Below are positions 11,116-20,629 of a stretch of 64,000 nt of DNA, in pieces. The number at the start of each line of letters is the position of its first letter. Position 1 is the stretch's first letter. The stretch spans positions 1-64,000 of the forward strand of contig NZ_CALPCX010000004.1 of assembly GCF_943193125.1 (NCBI RefSeq), read 5' to 3'. The notes under the pieces are model-generated. The model was not told the origin of the DNA and ran no database searches. It worked only from the letters and a program-made list of their open reading frames with translations. Origin of the DNA: Adlercreutzia agrestimuris. GTDB taxonomy: Bacteria > Actinomycetota > Coriobacteriia > Coriobacteriales > Eggerthellaceae. Position numbers and translations under genes: made by a program.

Positions 11116-11709
11116 ATGAACACTTTCATCGCTATAGAGCCGGATAGGTGTATCGGATGCGGCACGTGTCTCGCCGCCTGTAGCCATGGCCATCGTGTGG
11201 CCGGGCTACAGGCGGAGCCCCGTCTCGCGCTGACGTTTACACCGCAGGTGACGGCCGCTGTCACTTGTCATCAGTGCGAGGGTGCACCGTGTTTGGCGGT
11301 TTGCCCTGTGGATGCAATTAAGCGCACAGATAAGGCTATCGTCGTCAACGAGCAGACCTGCATAGGCTGCAAGATGTGCGCGGTAGTGTGCCCCTTCGGC
11401 GCCATTCATCCCTCGGGTACGTCCACGGCGGGCGTTGCCGGCATCTCCTATCCTACTCCCACTCAGCCACAGGGCACCTCGCCTCTGTTGGCTTGGAGCA
11501 TTGGTGTCTACACCTGCGCTGTCAAGTGTGACCTTTGTTCCACCTTGGGTTCCGACGAGGAGCCCCATTGCGTCGATGTCTGTCCGACTAAGGCGCTTTA
11601 CGTGCGTGATGCCACGACACTGACGGGCATCCGTAAAGACAAAATGCGTGCCGCCGTTGCGGCTAACCAAATTATGATGGGTCGTTCGACAAACTTGAAG
11701 GAGGCCTAA
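11116..11709 (+). CDS. Formate hydrogenlyase iron-sulfur subunit (HycB/HyfA-like)
   Basis: 197 residues, matching HycB/HyfA (about 203-205). Four cysteine groups are visible: CIGCGTCLAAC, CHQCEGAPCLAVCP, CIGCKMCAVVCP and CDLC with CVDVCP. It probably links FdhF to the HyfH ferredoxin of the membrane complex. An AAAGGA Shine-Dalgarno precedes the ATG at 11116. Its stop codon directly abuts the hyfB-like start, which supports tight cotranslation with the membrane subunits. Confidence 0.9.
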   Translation: MNTFIAIEPDRCIGCGTCLAACSHGHRVAGLQAEPRLALTFTPQVTAAVTCHQCEGAPCLAVCPVDAIKRTDKAIVVNEQTCIGCKMCAVVCPFGAIHPSGTSTAGVAGISYPTPTQPQGTSPLLAWSIGVYTCAVKCDLCSTLGSDEEPHCVDVCPTKALYVRDATTLTGIRKDKMRAAVAANQIMMGRSTNLKEA

Positions 11710-13800
11710 ATGTTAGAACTGATACTTCTTTCCCTTGGGGTCTCCTGCGTTGGTGGCATATTGTCGTTAGCGACGTCGAAGGCCCGTGCCGCCTCTAAGA
11801 CCATCGCCTGTGTCGGTGGGATGGGAGCAGCGGCTCTAAGCTTTATTGGCGGTCTAGGCGCGCTTTTCCAGACGGCTACTTATGCCAGTTGGATTGGGCC
11901 TATGCCGTTCACGAATTTTACGCTGCTCTTAAATCCGCTTGCAGGTTTACTCATTGCTGTTATTGCGGTGCTGGCTTTTGTGGCGTGGCTTTACGGGCTT
12001 TCTTATTTCGACGAGTATTATGACAAAGGCATCGGCGTCATCGGGTTTTTCATGAATCTGTTTATTGCTTCTATGAACCTAGTCATCCTTGCCGATAACG
12101 CCTTCTGGTTCCTTGTGTTCTTTGAACTGATGTCGCTCACGTCCTACGTGCTTGTCATCATCGACCAGACAGAGAAGTCCTTGAAGGGCGGTTTTCTGTA
12201 TCTCATTATGGCCCATATCGGCTTTCTGATGATTGCCCTGTCCTTCTTCGCCATGGCTTCTGCTACCGGCTCGTTGGAGTTTGAGGCCTTCCGTACCCAT
12301 GCGTTTGGCCCTGGTGTTGCTACGTTGGCCTTTGCGCTTGCCTTCTTCGGCTTTGGCGCGAAGGCGGGCATGGTGCCGTTCCACTCTTGGCTGCCTCAGG
12401 CTCATCCGGCAGCGCCCTCTAATGTGAGTGCGCTCATGTCTGGCGGCATGATCAAGATTGGCATTTTTGGTATCTGCAAGGTGTGCTTCGACCTGCTTGG
12501 CGCAGCGGGTGGAGAGATCGGCTGGGGTGTGCTTGTCATCATCATTGGCGCCGTCTCTTCTGTGCTCGGCGTAGTCTATGCCTTAGGTGAGCATGATCTT
12601 AAGAGCCTTTTGGCCTACCATTCCGTCGAAAACATTGGCATCATTCTGCTCGGCGTGGGTGTGGGCATCTACGGCTGGGCTGCTGGCCTGCCCTGGCTTG
12701 CCGCCATTGGCCTTCTTGCTGGGCTCTACCATTTGATTAATCATGCCATGTTCAAGGGTCTGCTCTTCCTTGGCGCCGGCAGCGTGCTGTATGCCACGGG
12801 CACCCGCAACATGGAAGTGCTTGGCGGTCTAGCGAAGGTGATGCCTGTCACAGCTGTGTGCTTTCTCATTGGTTCACTAGCTATTTCTGCCATTCCGCCT
12901 CTCAATGGGTTTGTATCTGAGTGGTTTACCTACCAGGGTCTCATCGGCGCAGCTATGAGCGGTGACATCTTCATGCGCATCCTCTTTGCCTTTGCTGTAG
13001 TGGCTCTTGCTATTACCGGTGCTTTGGCGGTTACCTGCTTCGTGAAGGCATTCGGCGTGACGTTTCTTGCACGACCTCGCTCCGAAGCTGCCGAGCATGC
13101 TCAGGAGGTGCCTGCTCCTATGAAGGTTGCTATGGTGGTTCTCACGGCGGCCTGCATTGCGTTGGGGCTTGGAGCCGCTTGGGTTGCTCCTGTGGTCAGC
13201 TCTATCGCGAGCTCGATGCTTGCATCGGCACCCTTGCCGGTGGTCGAGGGAGTAACGCTTGTGTCCTTGGACACCGTTTCGGTGGTCTCGCCGCTTATCA
13301 TGGCCGTGCTTATGGCTGTCATCATTGCACTGTGTGCTCTGGTGCGCAATGCGGCCAACCAGAGAGCTGGCATGAAGAGTGATCCGAATACTTGGGCCTG
13401 TGGTTATCAGGCGGACCTCACCATGGAGACGCTTGCTTCTACCGTGGGTGCGAACGTGAAGACCTTTATGGGTCCGCTTTACGCCATTCGCTATGGCGTG
13501 AATCGTATCGGGGAGGCGGTTTCTCGCTTGCTTGGTCGCGCTCTTGAGCCTGAAGGGGAGAAAGCCTCTGTTGTACCTGCAAAGCCTGCCGCGCCCCTCT
13601 CGCGCTACGATCGCGATCGTAGCGTCGGCATCGCTCCGGCTGAGCGGCGCGCTCCAGCACTTTCGAACTCAGTACTCTCTGTTGTGAGTGATTTGGGTGC
13701 TTGGTTCGGGCGCATGGAGAACGGCGACTTCCGCACTTATATCGTCTATATCGTTGGCGCGTTGGTATTCTTCCTCGCGCTCATCATCTTGGTACGTTAG
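11710..13800 (+). CDS. hyfB: Hydrogenase-4 membrane subunit B, antiporter-like
   Basis: 696 residues (E. coli HyfB 672), with more than a dozen hydrophobic segments and the Mrp/NuoL-type proton translocation core. Key pieces are WFLVFFELMSLTSYVL, the HSWLPQAHPAAPSNVSALMSG stretch (about residue 225), AYHSVENIGIILLG and the lateral helix region near the C-terminus. The homologue HycC/HyfB couples H2 evolution to ion pumping. It starts directly on the preceding stop codon; GGAGG lies within the end of that gene. The hydrophilic loop at about 600-650 is longer than usual. Confidence 0.93.
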   Translation: MLELILLSLGVSCVGGILSLATSKARAASKTIACVGGMGAAALSFIGGLGALFQTATYASWIGPMPFTNFTLLLNPLAGLLIAVIAVLAFVAWLYGLSYFDEYYDKGIGVIGFFMNLFIASMNLVILADNAFWFLVFFELMSLTSYVLVIIDQTEKSLKGGFLYLIMAHIGFLMIALSFFAMASATGSLEFEAFRTHAFGPGVATLAFALAFFGFGAKAGMVPFHSWLPQAHPAAPSNVSALMSGGMIKIGIFGICKVCFDLLGAAGGEIGWGVLVIIIGAVSSVLGVVYALGEHDLKSLLAYHSVENIGIILLGVGVGIYGWAAGLPWLAAIGLLAGLYHLINHAMFKGLLFLGAGSVLYATGTRNMEVLGGLAKVMPVTAVCFLIGSLAISAIPPLNGFVSEWFTYQGLIGAAMSGDIFMRILFAFAVVALAITGALAVTCFVKAFGVTFLARPRSEAAEHAQEVPAPMKVAMVVLTAACIALGLGAAWVAPVVSSIASSMLASAPLPVVEGVTLVSLDTVSVVSPLIMAVLMAVIIALCALVRNAANQRAGMKSDPNTWACGYQADLTMETLASTVGANVKTFMGPLYAIRYGVNRIGEAVSRLLGRALEPEGEKASVVPAKPAAPLSRYDRDRSVGIAPAERRAPALSNSVLSVVSDLGAWFGRMENGDFRTYIVYIVGALVFFLALIILVR

Positions 13801-13809
13801 GAGGATGTC

Positions 13810-14736
13810 ATGACTATCATTATTGCGATACTTCAGGCTATCCTTCTGGTCTCAATTGCCCCGCTTCTTTCTGGCATCACTCGCAAGATCCGCGCGAAGA
13901 TGCACTCGCGAACGGGTACGAGCATCTTCCAGGACTATTATGACCTGGTAAAGCTGTGGAAAAGATGCGAAGTGAAAGAGGGTGGCAGCAGCATTGTCTC
14001 CCGTCTCGCTCCGCCAATATTCCTCGGATCGTTCATTCTGTTGGCTACGGGTCTTCCGCTCGTGATGCAGGCCTGCCCGATTCCGATTTTCGGCGACATC
14101 ATCACCATTCTGTACCTTATGGCTTTGCCTCGCTTTATGTTCGCTTTGGCATCTATTGACTCGGCAGGCTCCTACACCGCCATCGGTGGTGTGCGTGAAC
14201 TGCTTGTGGGTGTCTTGATTGAGCCTTCGCTCATCCTGGTGCTCTTCGTCATGGCTGTGGCAGCAAGCTCTACCAATGTGGGTATCATGGCCTTTTCGGT
14301 AGCCAACTTGTCCGCCTATCCTTTTGTGGCTGTTGTAGTTGCTGGGGTGGCTTGCGCTATGGCTTGCTACATTGAGATGGGCAAGCTGCCTTTCGACTTG
14401 GCTGAAGCTGAGCAGGAGATTCAGGAAGGCCCTCTGGCTGCCTATTCTGGTCCATCGCTAGCTATGATGAAGCTGGGCGTCTCGCTTAAACAGCTCGTGG
14501 TGGCAAGCCTGTTCGTGGCCATTTTTGTGCCCTTTGGTGCTGCCGCTAATGCAGCCCCCCTTGAGCTTGTGTGCGGATTGGTGGCCTACTTGGTTAAGGT
14601 GCTTATCGTGTTTCTGATTGCTTCGGTGATCGAGAACGCGGTTATGCGTGTGCGCTACAAGTTTCTTGGCCGTTATACCTGGTTCGTTATGGGGATCGCC
14701 TCGCTTTCCCTTGTGTTCCTCGTTATTGGAATTTAG
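13810..14736 (+). CDS. hyfC: Hydrogenase-4 membrane subunit C (NuoH-like)
   Basis: 308 residues (E. coli HyfC about 315), with eight predicted hydrophobic segments. It shows the family signature KIRAKMHSRTGTSIFQDYYDLVKLW after the first helix, and the acidic loop EMGKLPFDLAEAEQEIQEGP (about residues 193-212) that corresponds to the NuoH/HycD loop facing the hydrogenase module. TAGGAGG lies 6 bases before the ATG. It anchors the large and small subunits to the membrane and joins them to the antiporter-like arms. Confidence 0.94.
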   Translation: MTIIIAILQAILLVSIAPLLSGITRKIRAKMHSRTGTSIFQDYYDLVKLWKRCEVKEGGSSIVSRLAPPIFLGSFILLATGLPLVMQACPIPIFGDIITILYLMALPRFMFALASIDSAGSYTAIGGVRELLVGVLIEPSLILVLFVMAVAASSTNVGIMAFSVANLSAYPFVAVVVAGVACAMACYIEMGKLPFDLAEAEQEIQEGPLAAYSGPSLAMMKLGVSLKQLVVASLFVAIFVPFGAAANAAPLELVCGLVAYLVKVLIVFLIASVIENAVMRVRYKFLGRYTWFVMGIASLSLVFLVIGI

Positions 14737-14745
14737 GTGGTGGAT

Positions 14746-15402
14746 ATGTTCAGTTACTCATTAGTTAATGTGCTTGGGGCGTGTCTCATCATCACCTCGA
14801 TGATGGTCGTGCTCGCCCGTACCAGGCGCGCGGCGGCCTTCTTGTACTCATTGCAGTCGTTGGTGCTCGTGGGCTTGCTTGCCTCGCTGGGCGCAGTCAC
14901 AGGGTCGACGGAATTGTTCACCTGGTCGGCCACGGCCTTTGCTACTAAGGTGGTGCTTGTTCCTGCCATCTTGTTGTTCACGCTGAAGAAGATTGGCAAC
15001 GACGCTCAGGCGGATCTATCGCCGAAACTCAAACCCATGAAGTCTGTGACGCTTGTAGCTGTGGAGGTGTTCATCTGCTTTGTGGCCGTCTCCGGCATTG
15101 ATCTGCCTACGGCTGCGGCTGTGAAGCCTACATTGGCTGTATCGCTTGCACACTTCTTCATCGGACTTACCTGCATTGTTATCCAGCGCTCCATCTTCAA
15201 GCAGATTTTTGGATATTGTCTGATGGAGAATGGCTCCCATGTGACTTTGGCGCTTCTGGCACCTCAGGCGCCAGAGCTGGTGGAGATCGGCGTTGCAACT
15301 GATGCTATCTTTGCGGTGATCATCCTGGCGGTGCTCGTATGGCGCATGGCGCACTACGCTCACACCCTTGACGCCGACGATCTTTGCGAGCTGAAGGGAT
15401 AA
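14746..15402 (+). CDS. hyfE: Hydrogenase-4 membrane subunit E
   Basis: 218 residues, the same size as E. coli HyfE (216). About six transmembrane helices; the N-terminal half resembles NuoK-type subunits, with ATAFATKVVLVPAILLF. HyfE has no HycABCD counterpart, so its presence marks the complex as hydrogenase-4-like rather than hydrogenase-3-like. I prefer ATG 14746, which has AGGTGG just upstream, over the GTG codons at 14737 and 14740 that form part of that Shine-Dalgarno. Confidence 0.88.
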   Translation: MFSYSLVNVLGACLIITSMMVVLARTRRAAAFLYSLQSLVLVGLLASLGAVTGSTELFTWSATAFATKVVLVPAILLFTLKKIGNDAQADLSPKLKPMKSVTLVAVEVFICFVAVSGIDLPTAAAVKPTLAVSLAHFFIGLTCIVIQRSIFKQIFGYCLMENGSHVTLALLAPQAPELVEIGVATDAIFAVIILAVLVWRMAHYAHTLDADDLCELKG

Positions 15403-15405
15403 GCC

Positions 15406-16983
15406 ATGGATTATTCATTGTTGCTTTTGATTCTTTTGGGCTGCCCGGTGGTGGCGGCGCTACTCATCGCTGCGCTGCCGGCGAAATCGACTCCGCGCGC
15501 TGTTTACGAGGCCATCCATGTGCTCTCGCTGGCTGGCGTGGCGATATCGGGGCTCATGTTGGTGGTGTCTGCCTTTATGGGCAATGACATCTTTGCTGTA
15601 GGAGAGTGGTTTCATCTCGACGGTTTGGGTGCACTGTTTCTTGGCCTCATTGTTGTTATTGCCCCCTGTACGGGTATCTATTCGCTTCCTTATGTTGCCC
15701 ACGATGTGGCCGATGGAAAGCTTGGACCCTCGCAGGTGAAGCAGTATTACGCATTCTTCAGTCTGTTCGTGTTTTCGATGATTCTTGCTGTCACCTCAAA
15801 CAACATCATCATGATGTGGGTGTCGGTAGAAGCGACAACTCTCTCGACGGTGTTTCTTGTTGGTGTCTACCGCACCAAACTTGCACTTGAGGCGGCATGG
15901 AAATACGTTATCGTCTGCACGGCTGGTGTTGCCTTTGGCTTGTTCGGAACGTTGCTCGTTTACGCGAATGCAGCTGATATTATGGCCGATCCACATCAGG
16001 CGGTATTCTGGACGGCCATTCTTCCCAATGCGCCTTTCATGGACCACTCGCTCATGATGATTGCGTTTGTATTCGCGGCCATCGGATTTGGCACCAAGGC
16101 AGGTCTGTTTCCTATGCACACCTGGCTGCCCGATGCTCACTCCGAGGCGCCCAGCCCCGTGTCGGCTCTGCTTTCCGGTGTGCTTTTGAAGTGCGCGATC
16201 CTTATCGTGCTGCGCTTCTTCATCTTGACGGCAGCTAATGTGGGAGACGTGTTTCCTCAGACGGTCATGATGATTCTTGGCGTGCTATCGGTGTGCTATG
16301 CGGCCTTTGAGGTGTACAAGCAAAACGACCTCAAACGCAAGCTGGCCTATAGTTCCTGCGAAAACGTGGGGCTCATAGCTGTGTGCTTCGGTATTGGTGG
16401 TCCTTTAGGCATCATTGCCGGCCTCGTGCACTGCGTGGCTCATGGCCTCACCAAGGCTCTCATGTTCTGCCTTTCCGGCAACGTGATGATGAAATATCAC
16501 ACCCGCGACCTCTCGAAGATTTCGGGCATTATTTCTGTGGCGCCAGTGACCGGCGTGCTGTTTGCCGCTGGATGTTTGGCTCTGGCGGGCTTTCCTCCCT
16601 TCGCCATGTTCGTCAGTGAGATGTTCATGATTCTTGCCGGCGTGGCCGCGAAGGCTTGGTGGGCTATTGCTCTTGTGCTCGTGGCGTTGGTGGTGGTTAT
16701 CATGGCGCTCGTGCGTATGATTACCGGCTCGGCGCTGGGGCGTGCTCCTGAGGGTGTTACGCGTGGTGATGTGCCGGTGCTGTACTTGGTGCCAGAGGTG
16801 GTACTTTTGGCTTTGGTAGTGCTGCTTGGTGTGGCGCTGCCCGGACCTTTGGCCGGCTCCATCGAAGAAGCCAGCGCTATCGTACTGTCTTACGAGGATG
16901 AGAACCCCGTAAACGATAGTTTGTTCGAAGATGCCTTGGCGGCTCTGACCGTCGAGGAGACTCCCGAGGAGGTGTTCGAGTAA
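15406..16983 (+). CDS. hyfF: Hydrogenase-4 membrane subunit F, antiporter-like
   Basis: 525 residues, matching HyfF (526). It is the second antiporter-like subunit, with about 14 helices. Visible features are MMWVSVEATTLSTVFLVGVYRT, the core TKAGLFPMHTWLPDAHSEAPSP region (about residue 231) and AYSSCENVGLIAVCFG. The acidic C-terminal 40 residues extend beyond the last helix. A HyfD gene, which would be expected between hyfC and hyfE, is absent here. The stop overlaps the start of hyfG (TAATG), so the two are translationally coupled. Confidence 0.93.
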   Translation: MDYSLLLLILLGCPVVAALLIAALPAKSTPRAVYEAIHVLSLAGVAISGLMLVVSAFMGNDIFAVGEWFHLDGLGALFLGLIVVIAPCTGIYSLPYVAHDVADGKLGPSQVKQYYAFFSLFVFSMILAVTSNNIIMMWVSVEATTLSTVFLVGVYRTKLALEAAWKYVIVCTAGVAFGLFGTLLVYANAADIMADPHQAVFWTAILPNAPFMDHSLMMIAFVFAAIGFGTKAGLFPMHTWLPDAHSEAPSPVSALLSGVLLKCAILIVLRFFILTAANVGDVFPQTVMMILGVLSVCYAAFEVYKQNDLKRKLAYSSCENVGLIAVCFGIGGPLGIIAGLVHCVAHGLTKALMFCLSGNVMMKYHTRDLSKISGIISVAPVTGVLFAAGCLALAGFPPFAMFVSEMFMILAGVAAKAWWAIALVLVALVVVIMALVRMITGSALGRAPEGVTRGDVPVLYLVPEVVLLALVVLLGVALPGPLAGSIEEASAIVLSYEDENPVNDSLFEDALAALTVEETPEEVFE

Positions 16984-18722
16984 TGACGACCAAAAAGCAA
17001 GCGGCTCTGCGCGTGGGCGAGACGCACGTCCAGGCTGTGAGGGACACCTTCCCTGGCGCGGTGCTCGATGCAACATGGCAGGCTGCTGACCAGGTGGCTA
17101 TCACCGTACCTACCGACATGTTACCCGATGTGGTGGAATTCCTCTATTACGGTCGCGGAGGCTGGCTGCCCAACATGGTGGCTAACGATGAGCGATCCTT
17201 GTGTGGCTGCTATGCCTTGTACTACTTGCTTTCCATGGAAGAAAGCGATCCTGGTTTTGTGGTAGTGCGGGCAGAGATTGATCCCGATATCATGGAGTAC
17301 CCGTCGGTGACGCCTCGTGTTCCCGCTTGTGTTTGGAGCGAGCGAGAGGCCTTCGATATGTTTGGCTTACGCGCTATTGGTCTTCCTGACGAGCGCCGAT
17401 TGGTGCTTCCGGACGATTGGCCGGATAACCTTTATCCGCTGCGCAAGGATTCCATGGATTACCGCAAGCGTCCGGCTCCCGTGACTGATGTAGAGAACTA
17501 CTCGTTTCTCTATGAAGGCAATGCCGAGGAAACAACTCAGGTGCCCATGGGACCTTTGCATATTACCTCTGACGAACCCGGACACTTCCGTCTGTTTGTA
17601 GAGGGAGAAGATATTATCGATGCTGACTATCGATTGTTCTATGTGCACCGCGGCATGGAGAAAGTGGCCGAGAGCCGTCTGAACTATGACGCCGTGACGT
17701 TTCTAGCAGACCGCATCTGTGGTATCTGCGGTAACGCCCACTCAGTGGCCTATGCCGAGGCGGTAGAGAACGCCCAGGGTATAGAGGTGCCAGTGCGCGC
17801 GCAGTACATCCGAGCCATTCTGCTTGAGGTGGAGCGCTTGCACTCCCATCTGTTGAACCTCGGCCTCGTTTGCCACTATTGCGGCTTTGACACGGGATTC
17901 CAACACTTCTTTCGCGTTCGTGAGAAGGCTATGGATTTGGCAGTATTGCTCACGGGTGCTCGCAAGACTTACGGTCTGAATCTTATCGGTGGCGTTCGCC
18001 GTGACATTTTAGACGAGCAGAAGCTTGCCACTATCAAGTATGTGCAAGAGCTGCGCAACGAGGTGGAGGCGCTCGTAGATATGCTCGTGTCTACGGCCAA
18101 TTTCGAGTCGCGTACGGCCGGCATCGGTCGTCTTGATCCGGCTGTTGCTCGTGACTATAGTCCCGTGGGACCGTGTGTTCGCGGTAGTGGTATCGCTCGC
18201 GACGTCCGCTTCGACCATCCCTTCGACGGTTATAAGTTCCTTGTGGGTATGTCTGCGCGCAGTCACGATGGCTGTGATGTGCAGAGTCGTACCCTCGTAC
18301 GCGTTGAAGAATTCATGGACTCCCTCACTATGATCGAGCAGTTGCTTGATGGTGCGCCGGAAGGCCCGATCCAGGCGGAAAACTGGCAGTATACGCCACA
18401 CAAGTTCGCTATGGGCTATACCGAGGCACCGCGCGGGGAGGACATGCACTGGGCTATGGTTGGCGACAACCAGAAGTGCTACCGTTGGCGCGCTAAGGCG
18501 GCCACCTATTCCAATTGGCCCATCCTGCGCTATATGTTCCGAGGCAACACGGTAGCTGATGCGGCCATTATTGTAGGGTCAATGGACCCTTGCTATTCGT
18601 GCACCGACCGAGTGACGGTGGTTGATGTCAAGAAGAAGACCTCAACTGTGCTTACGAAAGATCAGCTGGAAGGCTATTGTCGTCGTCGCACACATTCTCC
18701 CCTCGCAGGAAAGGGGTGGTAG
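16983..18722 (+). CDS. hyfG: [NiFe]-hydrogenase large subunit, group 4 (HyfG/HycE)
   Basis: 579 residues. Residues 1-170 form a NuoC-like domain (YPSVTPRVPACVWSEREAFDMFGL), and the remainder is NuoD-like and carries the NiFe site. Nickel ligands are C246 and C249 in RICGICG, and C537 and C540 in DPCYSC. After DPCYSCTDR comes a 36-residue tail (32 in E. coli HycE) that the HycI protease removes after nickel insertion; hycI is present downstream. This is the H2-forming catalytic subunit of the formate hydrogenlyase, facing the cytoplasm. Confidence 0.96.
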   Translation: MTTKKQAALRVGETHVQAVRDTFPGAVLDATWQAADQVAITVPTDMLPDVVEFLYYGRGGWLPNMVANDERSLCGCYALYYLLSMEESDPGFVVVRAEIDPDIMEYPSVTPRVPACVWSEREAFDMFGLRAIGLPDERRLVLPDDWPDNLYPLRKDSMDYRKRPAPVTDVENYSFLYEGNAEETTQVPMGPLHITSDEPGHFRLFVEGEDIIDADYRLFYVHRGMEKVAESRLNYDAVTFLADRICGICGNAHSVAYAEAVENAQGIEVPVRAQYIRAILLEVERLHSHLLNLGLVCHYCGFDTGFQHFFRVREKAMDLAVLLTGARKTYGLNLIGGVRRDILDEQKLATIKYVQELRNEVEALVDMLVSTANFESRTAGIGRLDPAVARDYSPVGPCVRGSGIARDVRFDHPFDGYKFLVGMSARSHDGCDVQSRTLVRVEEFMDSLTMIEQLLDGAPEGPIQAENWQYTPHKFAMGYTEAPRGEDMHWAMVGDNQKCYRWRAKAATYSNWPILRYMFRGNTVADAAIIVGSMDPCYSCTDRVTVVDVKKKTSTVLTKDQLEGYCRRRTHSPLAGKGW

Positions 18723-18725
18723 GCC

Positions 18726-19256
18726 ATGCTCAAACTATTCAAGGAGATTTGCAAGGCTGGCGATGCCACGACGGGCTATCCGTTTGAACCATTGGAGATG
18801 CCTGCAGGATTTCGTGGGAAACCAGAGCACAACGAAAAGCTCTGCATCGCTTGTGCGGCCTGCGCTATTGCCTGTCCAGCTAACGCCATCACCATGGAGT
18901 TGGACGATGAGCAGAACTATATTACCTGGGATATCAGCTACGGACGCTGCATCTTTTGTGGCCGCTGCCAGGAGGTCTGCCCGCTGTTCGCTATAGAGTT
19001 GACGACAGAATTTGAACTGGCCGTGCTGAACAAGGATGACTTGCGTGAATCCTGCTCCTATGAGGTGGCTCGCTGCTCACGATGTGGCAAGCCTTATGCC
19101 TCAGCTAAGGAGGTCGACTATGCTCGGCGCGTGCTTGAGAGCGTGGGCGGTACCGCTGCGGCCGATATCGAGAAGGTAGACCTGTGTTTGGACTGCCGCC
19201 GTTTCGATGATGCCGAGGCTTTCGCTCACCAGGCGCCTGAGAAGAGGGAGGCGTAA
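18726..19256 (+). CDS. hyfH: Hydrogenase-4 ferredoxin subunit H (NuoI-like)
   Basis: 176 residues (HyfH/HycF about 180). Two [4Fe-4S] motifs are visible, CIACAACAIACP (about residue 40) and CIFCGRCQEVCP (about residue 76). A C-terminal pair of Cys motifs (CSRCGKP and CLDCRR) could bind zinc, as in HycF. It relays electrons from the ferredoxin-type subunit to the small subunit. It starts 3 bases after hyfG and ends directly at hyfI. Confidence 0.94.
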   Translation: MLKLFKEICKAGDATTGYPFEPLEMPAGFRGKPEHNEKLCIACAACAIACPANAITMELDDEQNYITWDISYGRCIFCGRCQEVCPLFAIELTTEFELAVLNKDDLRESCSYEVARCSRCGKPYASAKEVDYARRVLESVGGTAAADIEKVDLCLDCRRFDDAEAFAHQAPEKREA

Positions 19257-20039
19257 ATGTTAGAGAATGACTTTCCGCAGACGCTCCAATGGCGACCCGA
19301 TCCGGTCGTTCTTGATGCGAAGGTGGCCGAGGCCAAGCAGAAACTGCTCAACTCCATTAAGCGATCCGTGTACGTTTATCGTGTGGACTGCGGCGGTTGT
19401 AACGGCTGCGAGATTGAGATCTTTTCGACTATCACCGCTGTTTTTGATGCTGAGCGCTTCGGAATAAAAGTAGTACCCTCACCGCGCCATGCAGATCTGC
19501 TTATCTACACCGGTGCTATGACGCGCGCTATGCGGGAACCAGCCCTGAGGGCTTATCACGCTGCTCCCGATCCGAAAATTGTCATGTCTTACGGAGCTTG
19601 TGGCTGTACAGGTGGCATTTTCCATGACAACTACTGCGTCTGGGGCGGCACTGATCCAATTCTGCCCGTTGATGTATACGTGCCGGGATGTCCGCCCTCA
19701 CCGCAAGCTACTATTTTCGGGTTTGCCACAGCTTTGGGCATTCTAGAGCAGAAGTTGCATGCGAGCCATCATGTGGCTCCCGCTGGTGAGCAGGTGCCTG
19801 TGGCCTTCCCGGCTATACCTTACAAAGTACGCACAGCTTTCGAGCGCGAAGCGCGTCGCATGAGCGGTTACTACTACGGCAAGCAGATTGTGGACGAGTT
19901 TATGTTGGCGCTGGCTAAAGACAAAGTTGACGCTCTGGGGGCTGCCGATGCACTTATTTCCGCCGAGAGTGACACGCGCAAGCGTGCGGTGTTCATGGAT
20001 TTGAAAGCGTTGCTCATGAGCAAGGTGGTCGACGAATGA
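19257..20039 (+). CDS. hyfI: Hydrogenase-4 small subunit I (NuoB-like)
   Basis: 260 residues (HyfI 252). It binds the proximal [4Fe-4S] cluster through cysteines in [13 protein letters not shown] (about residue 43), YGACGCTGG and VPGCPPSPQ, the NuoB pattern of group 4 hydrogenases. It has no Tat signal, which fits a cytoplasm-facing enzyme. The start abuts the hyfH stop, and its own stop overlaps the next ATG (ATGA at 20036-20039). Confidence 0.95.
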   Translation: MLENDFPQTLQWRPDPVVLDAKVAEAKQKLLNSIKRSVYVYRVDCGGCNGCEIEIFSTITAVFDAERFGIKVVPSPRHADLLIYTGAMTRAMREPALRAYHAAPDPKIVMSYGACGCTGGIFHDNYCVWGGTDPILPVDVYVPGCPPSPQATIFGFATALGILEQKLHASHHVAPAGEQVPVAFPAIPYKVRTAFEREARRMSGYYYGKQIVDEFMLALAKDKVDALGAADALISAESDTRKRAVFMDLKALLMSKVVDE

Positions 20040-20629
20040 GCGTAACCGTGCGACAGCATTGCGGGCAAAAAGCCGCCGGCTTAGGAGAGGAGCCGGCGGC
20101 TTTGGCGGCGCACCCTTTATTCACGCGGTCTCTGGCGGCCCACACTACCGATGGGCGGACGGCGCGCGAGGTGGTGTTCTATCGTCTCGGCGAGAAGTTC
20201 GTTGACCACGAGCGGTCTATTCCTGAAGACGTCCGCTCGGTGTTGTACTACACGCTGGCTATTGGACATCATACCGGTGTCATTGACTGTCTCAAGCCGC
20301 GCCTTGCCACCTCTCGCGAGGTGTTTTCCGAAGTGCTGGCGCTGCTTGAACCAGGTGCTGCCCGCGACAAGCTTGCTGGTATTGAGAAGTTTGGCGAGAT
20401 TGAAGTGAAAAAGGAGCATGTGCCTATGCTGAAGTCGGCCGTGATTGCAGCGCTGGACCGAGCGGGCTCTGCTTTGGAGGGGGCAGAGGAAGCTGCCGCG
20501 CTAGAAGCAACTACCGAGACGGTCACGGCTATAGACGCTCCTGCATGGCTTGAAGAGTTTCTCCATCTCTTGGAGGAGATTCAGTGCGAGCCGTGCGTGT
20601 ACGCCATGGGAAGGAGGGTCACGTGCTAA
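20036..20629 (+). CDS. hycH: Formate hydrogenlyase assembly protein HycH/HyfJ
   Basis: 197 residues. The central stretch [18 protein letters not shown] then [20 protein letters not shown] is characteristic of HycH/HyfJ, which is needed to assemble or process the hydrogenase large subunit. The N-terminal 30 residues and an alanine/glutamate-rich segment (about 140-170) are longer than in E. coli (136 aa). It overlaps the end of hyfI by 4 bases and the start of hycI by 7 bases, consistent with translational coupling. Confidence 0.85.
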   Translation: MSVTVRQHCGQKAAGLGEEPAALAAHPLFTRSLAAHTTDGRTAREVVFYRLGEKFVDHERSIPEDVRSVLYYTLAIGHHTGVIDCLKPRLATSREVFSEVLALLEPGAARDKLAGIEKFGEIEVKKEHVPMLKSAVIAALDRAGSALEGAEEAAALEATTETVTAIDAPAWLEEFLHLLEEIQCEPCVYAMGRRVTC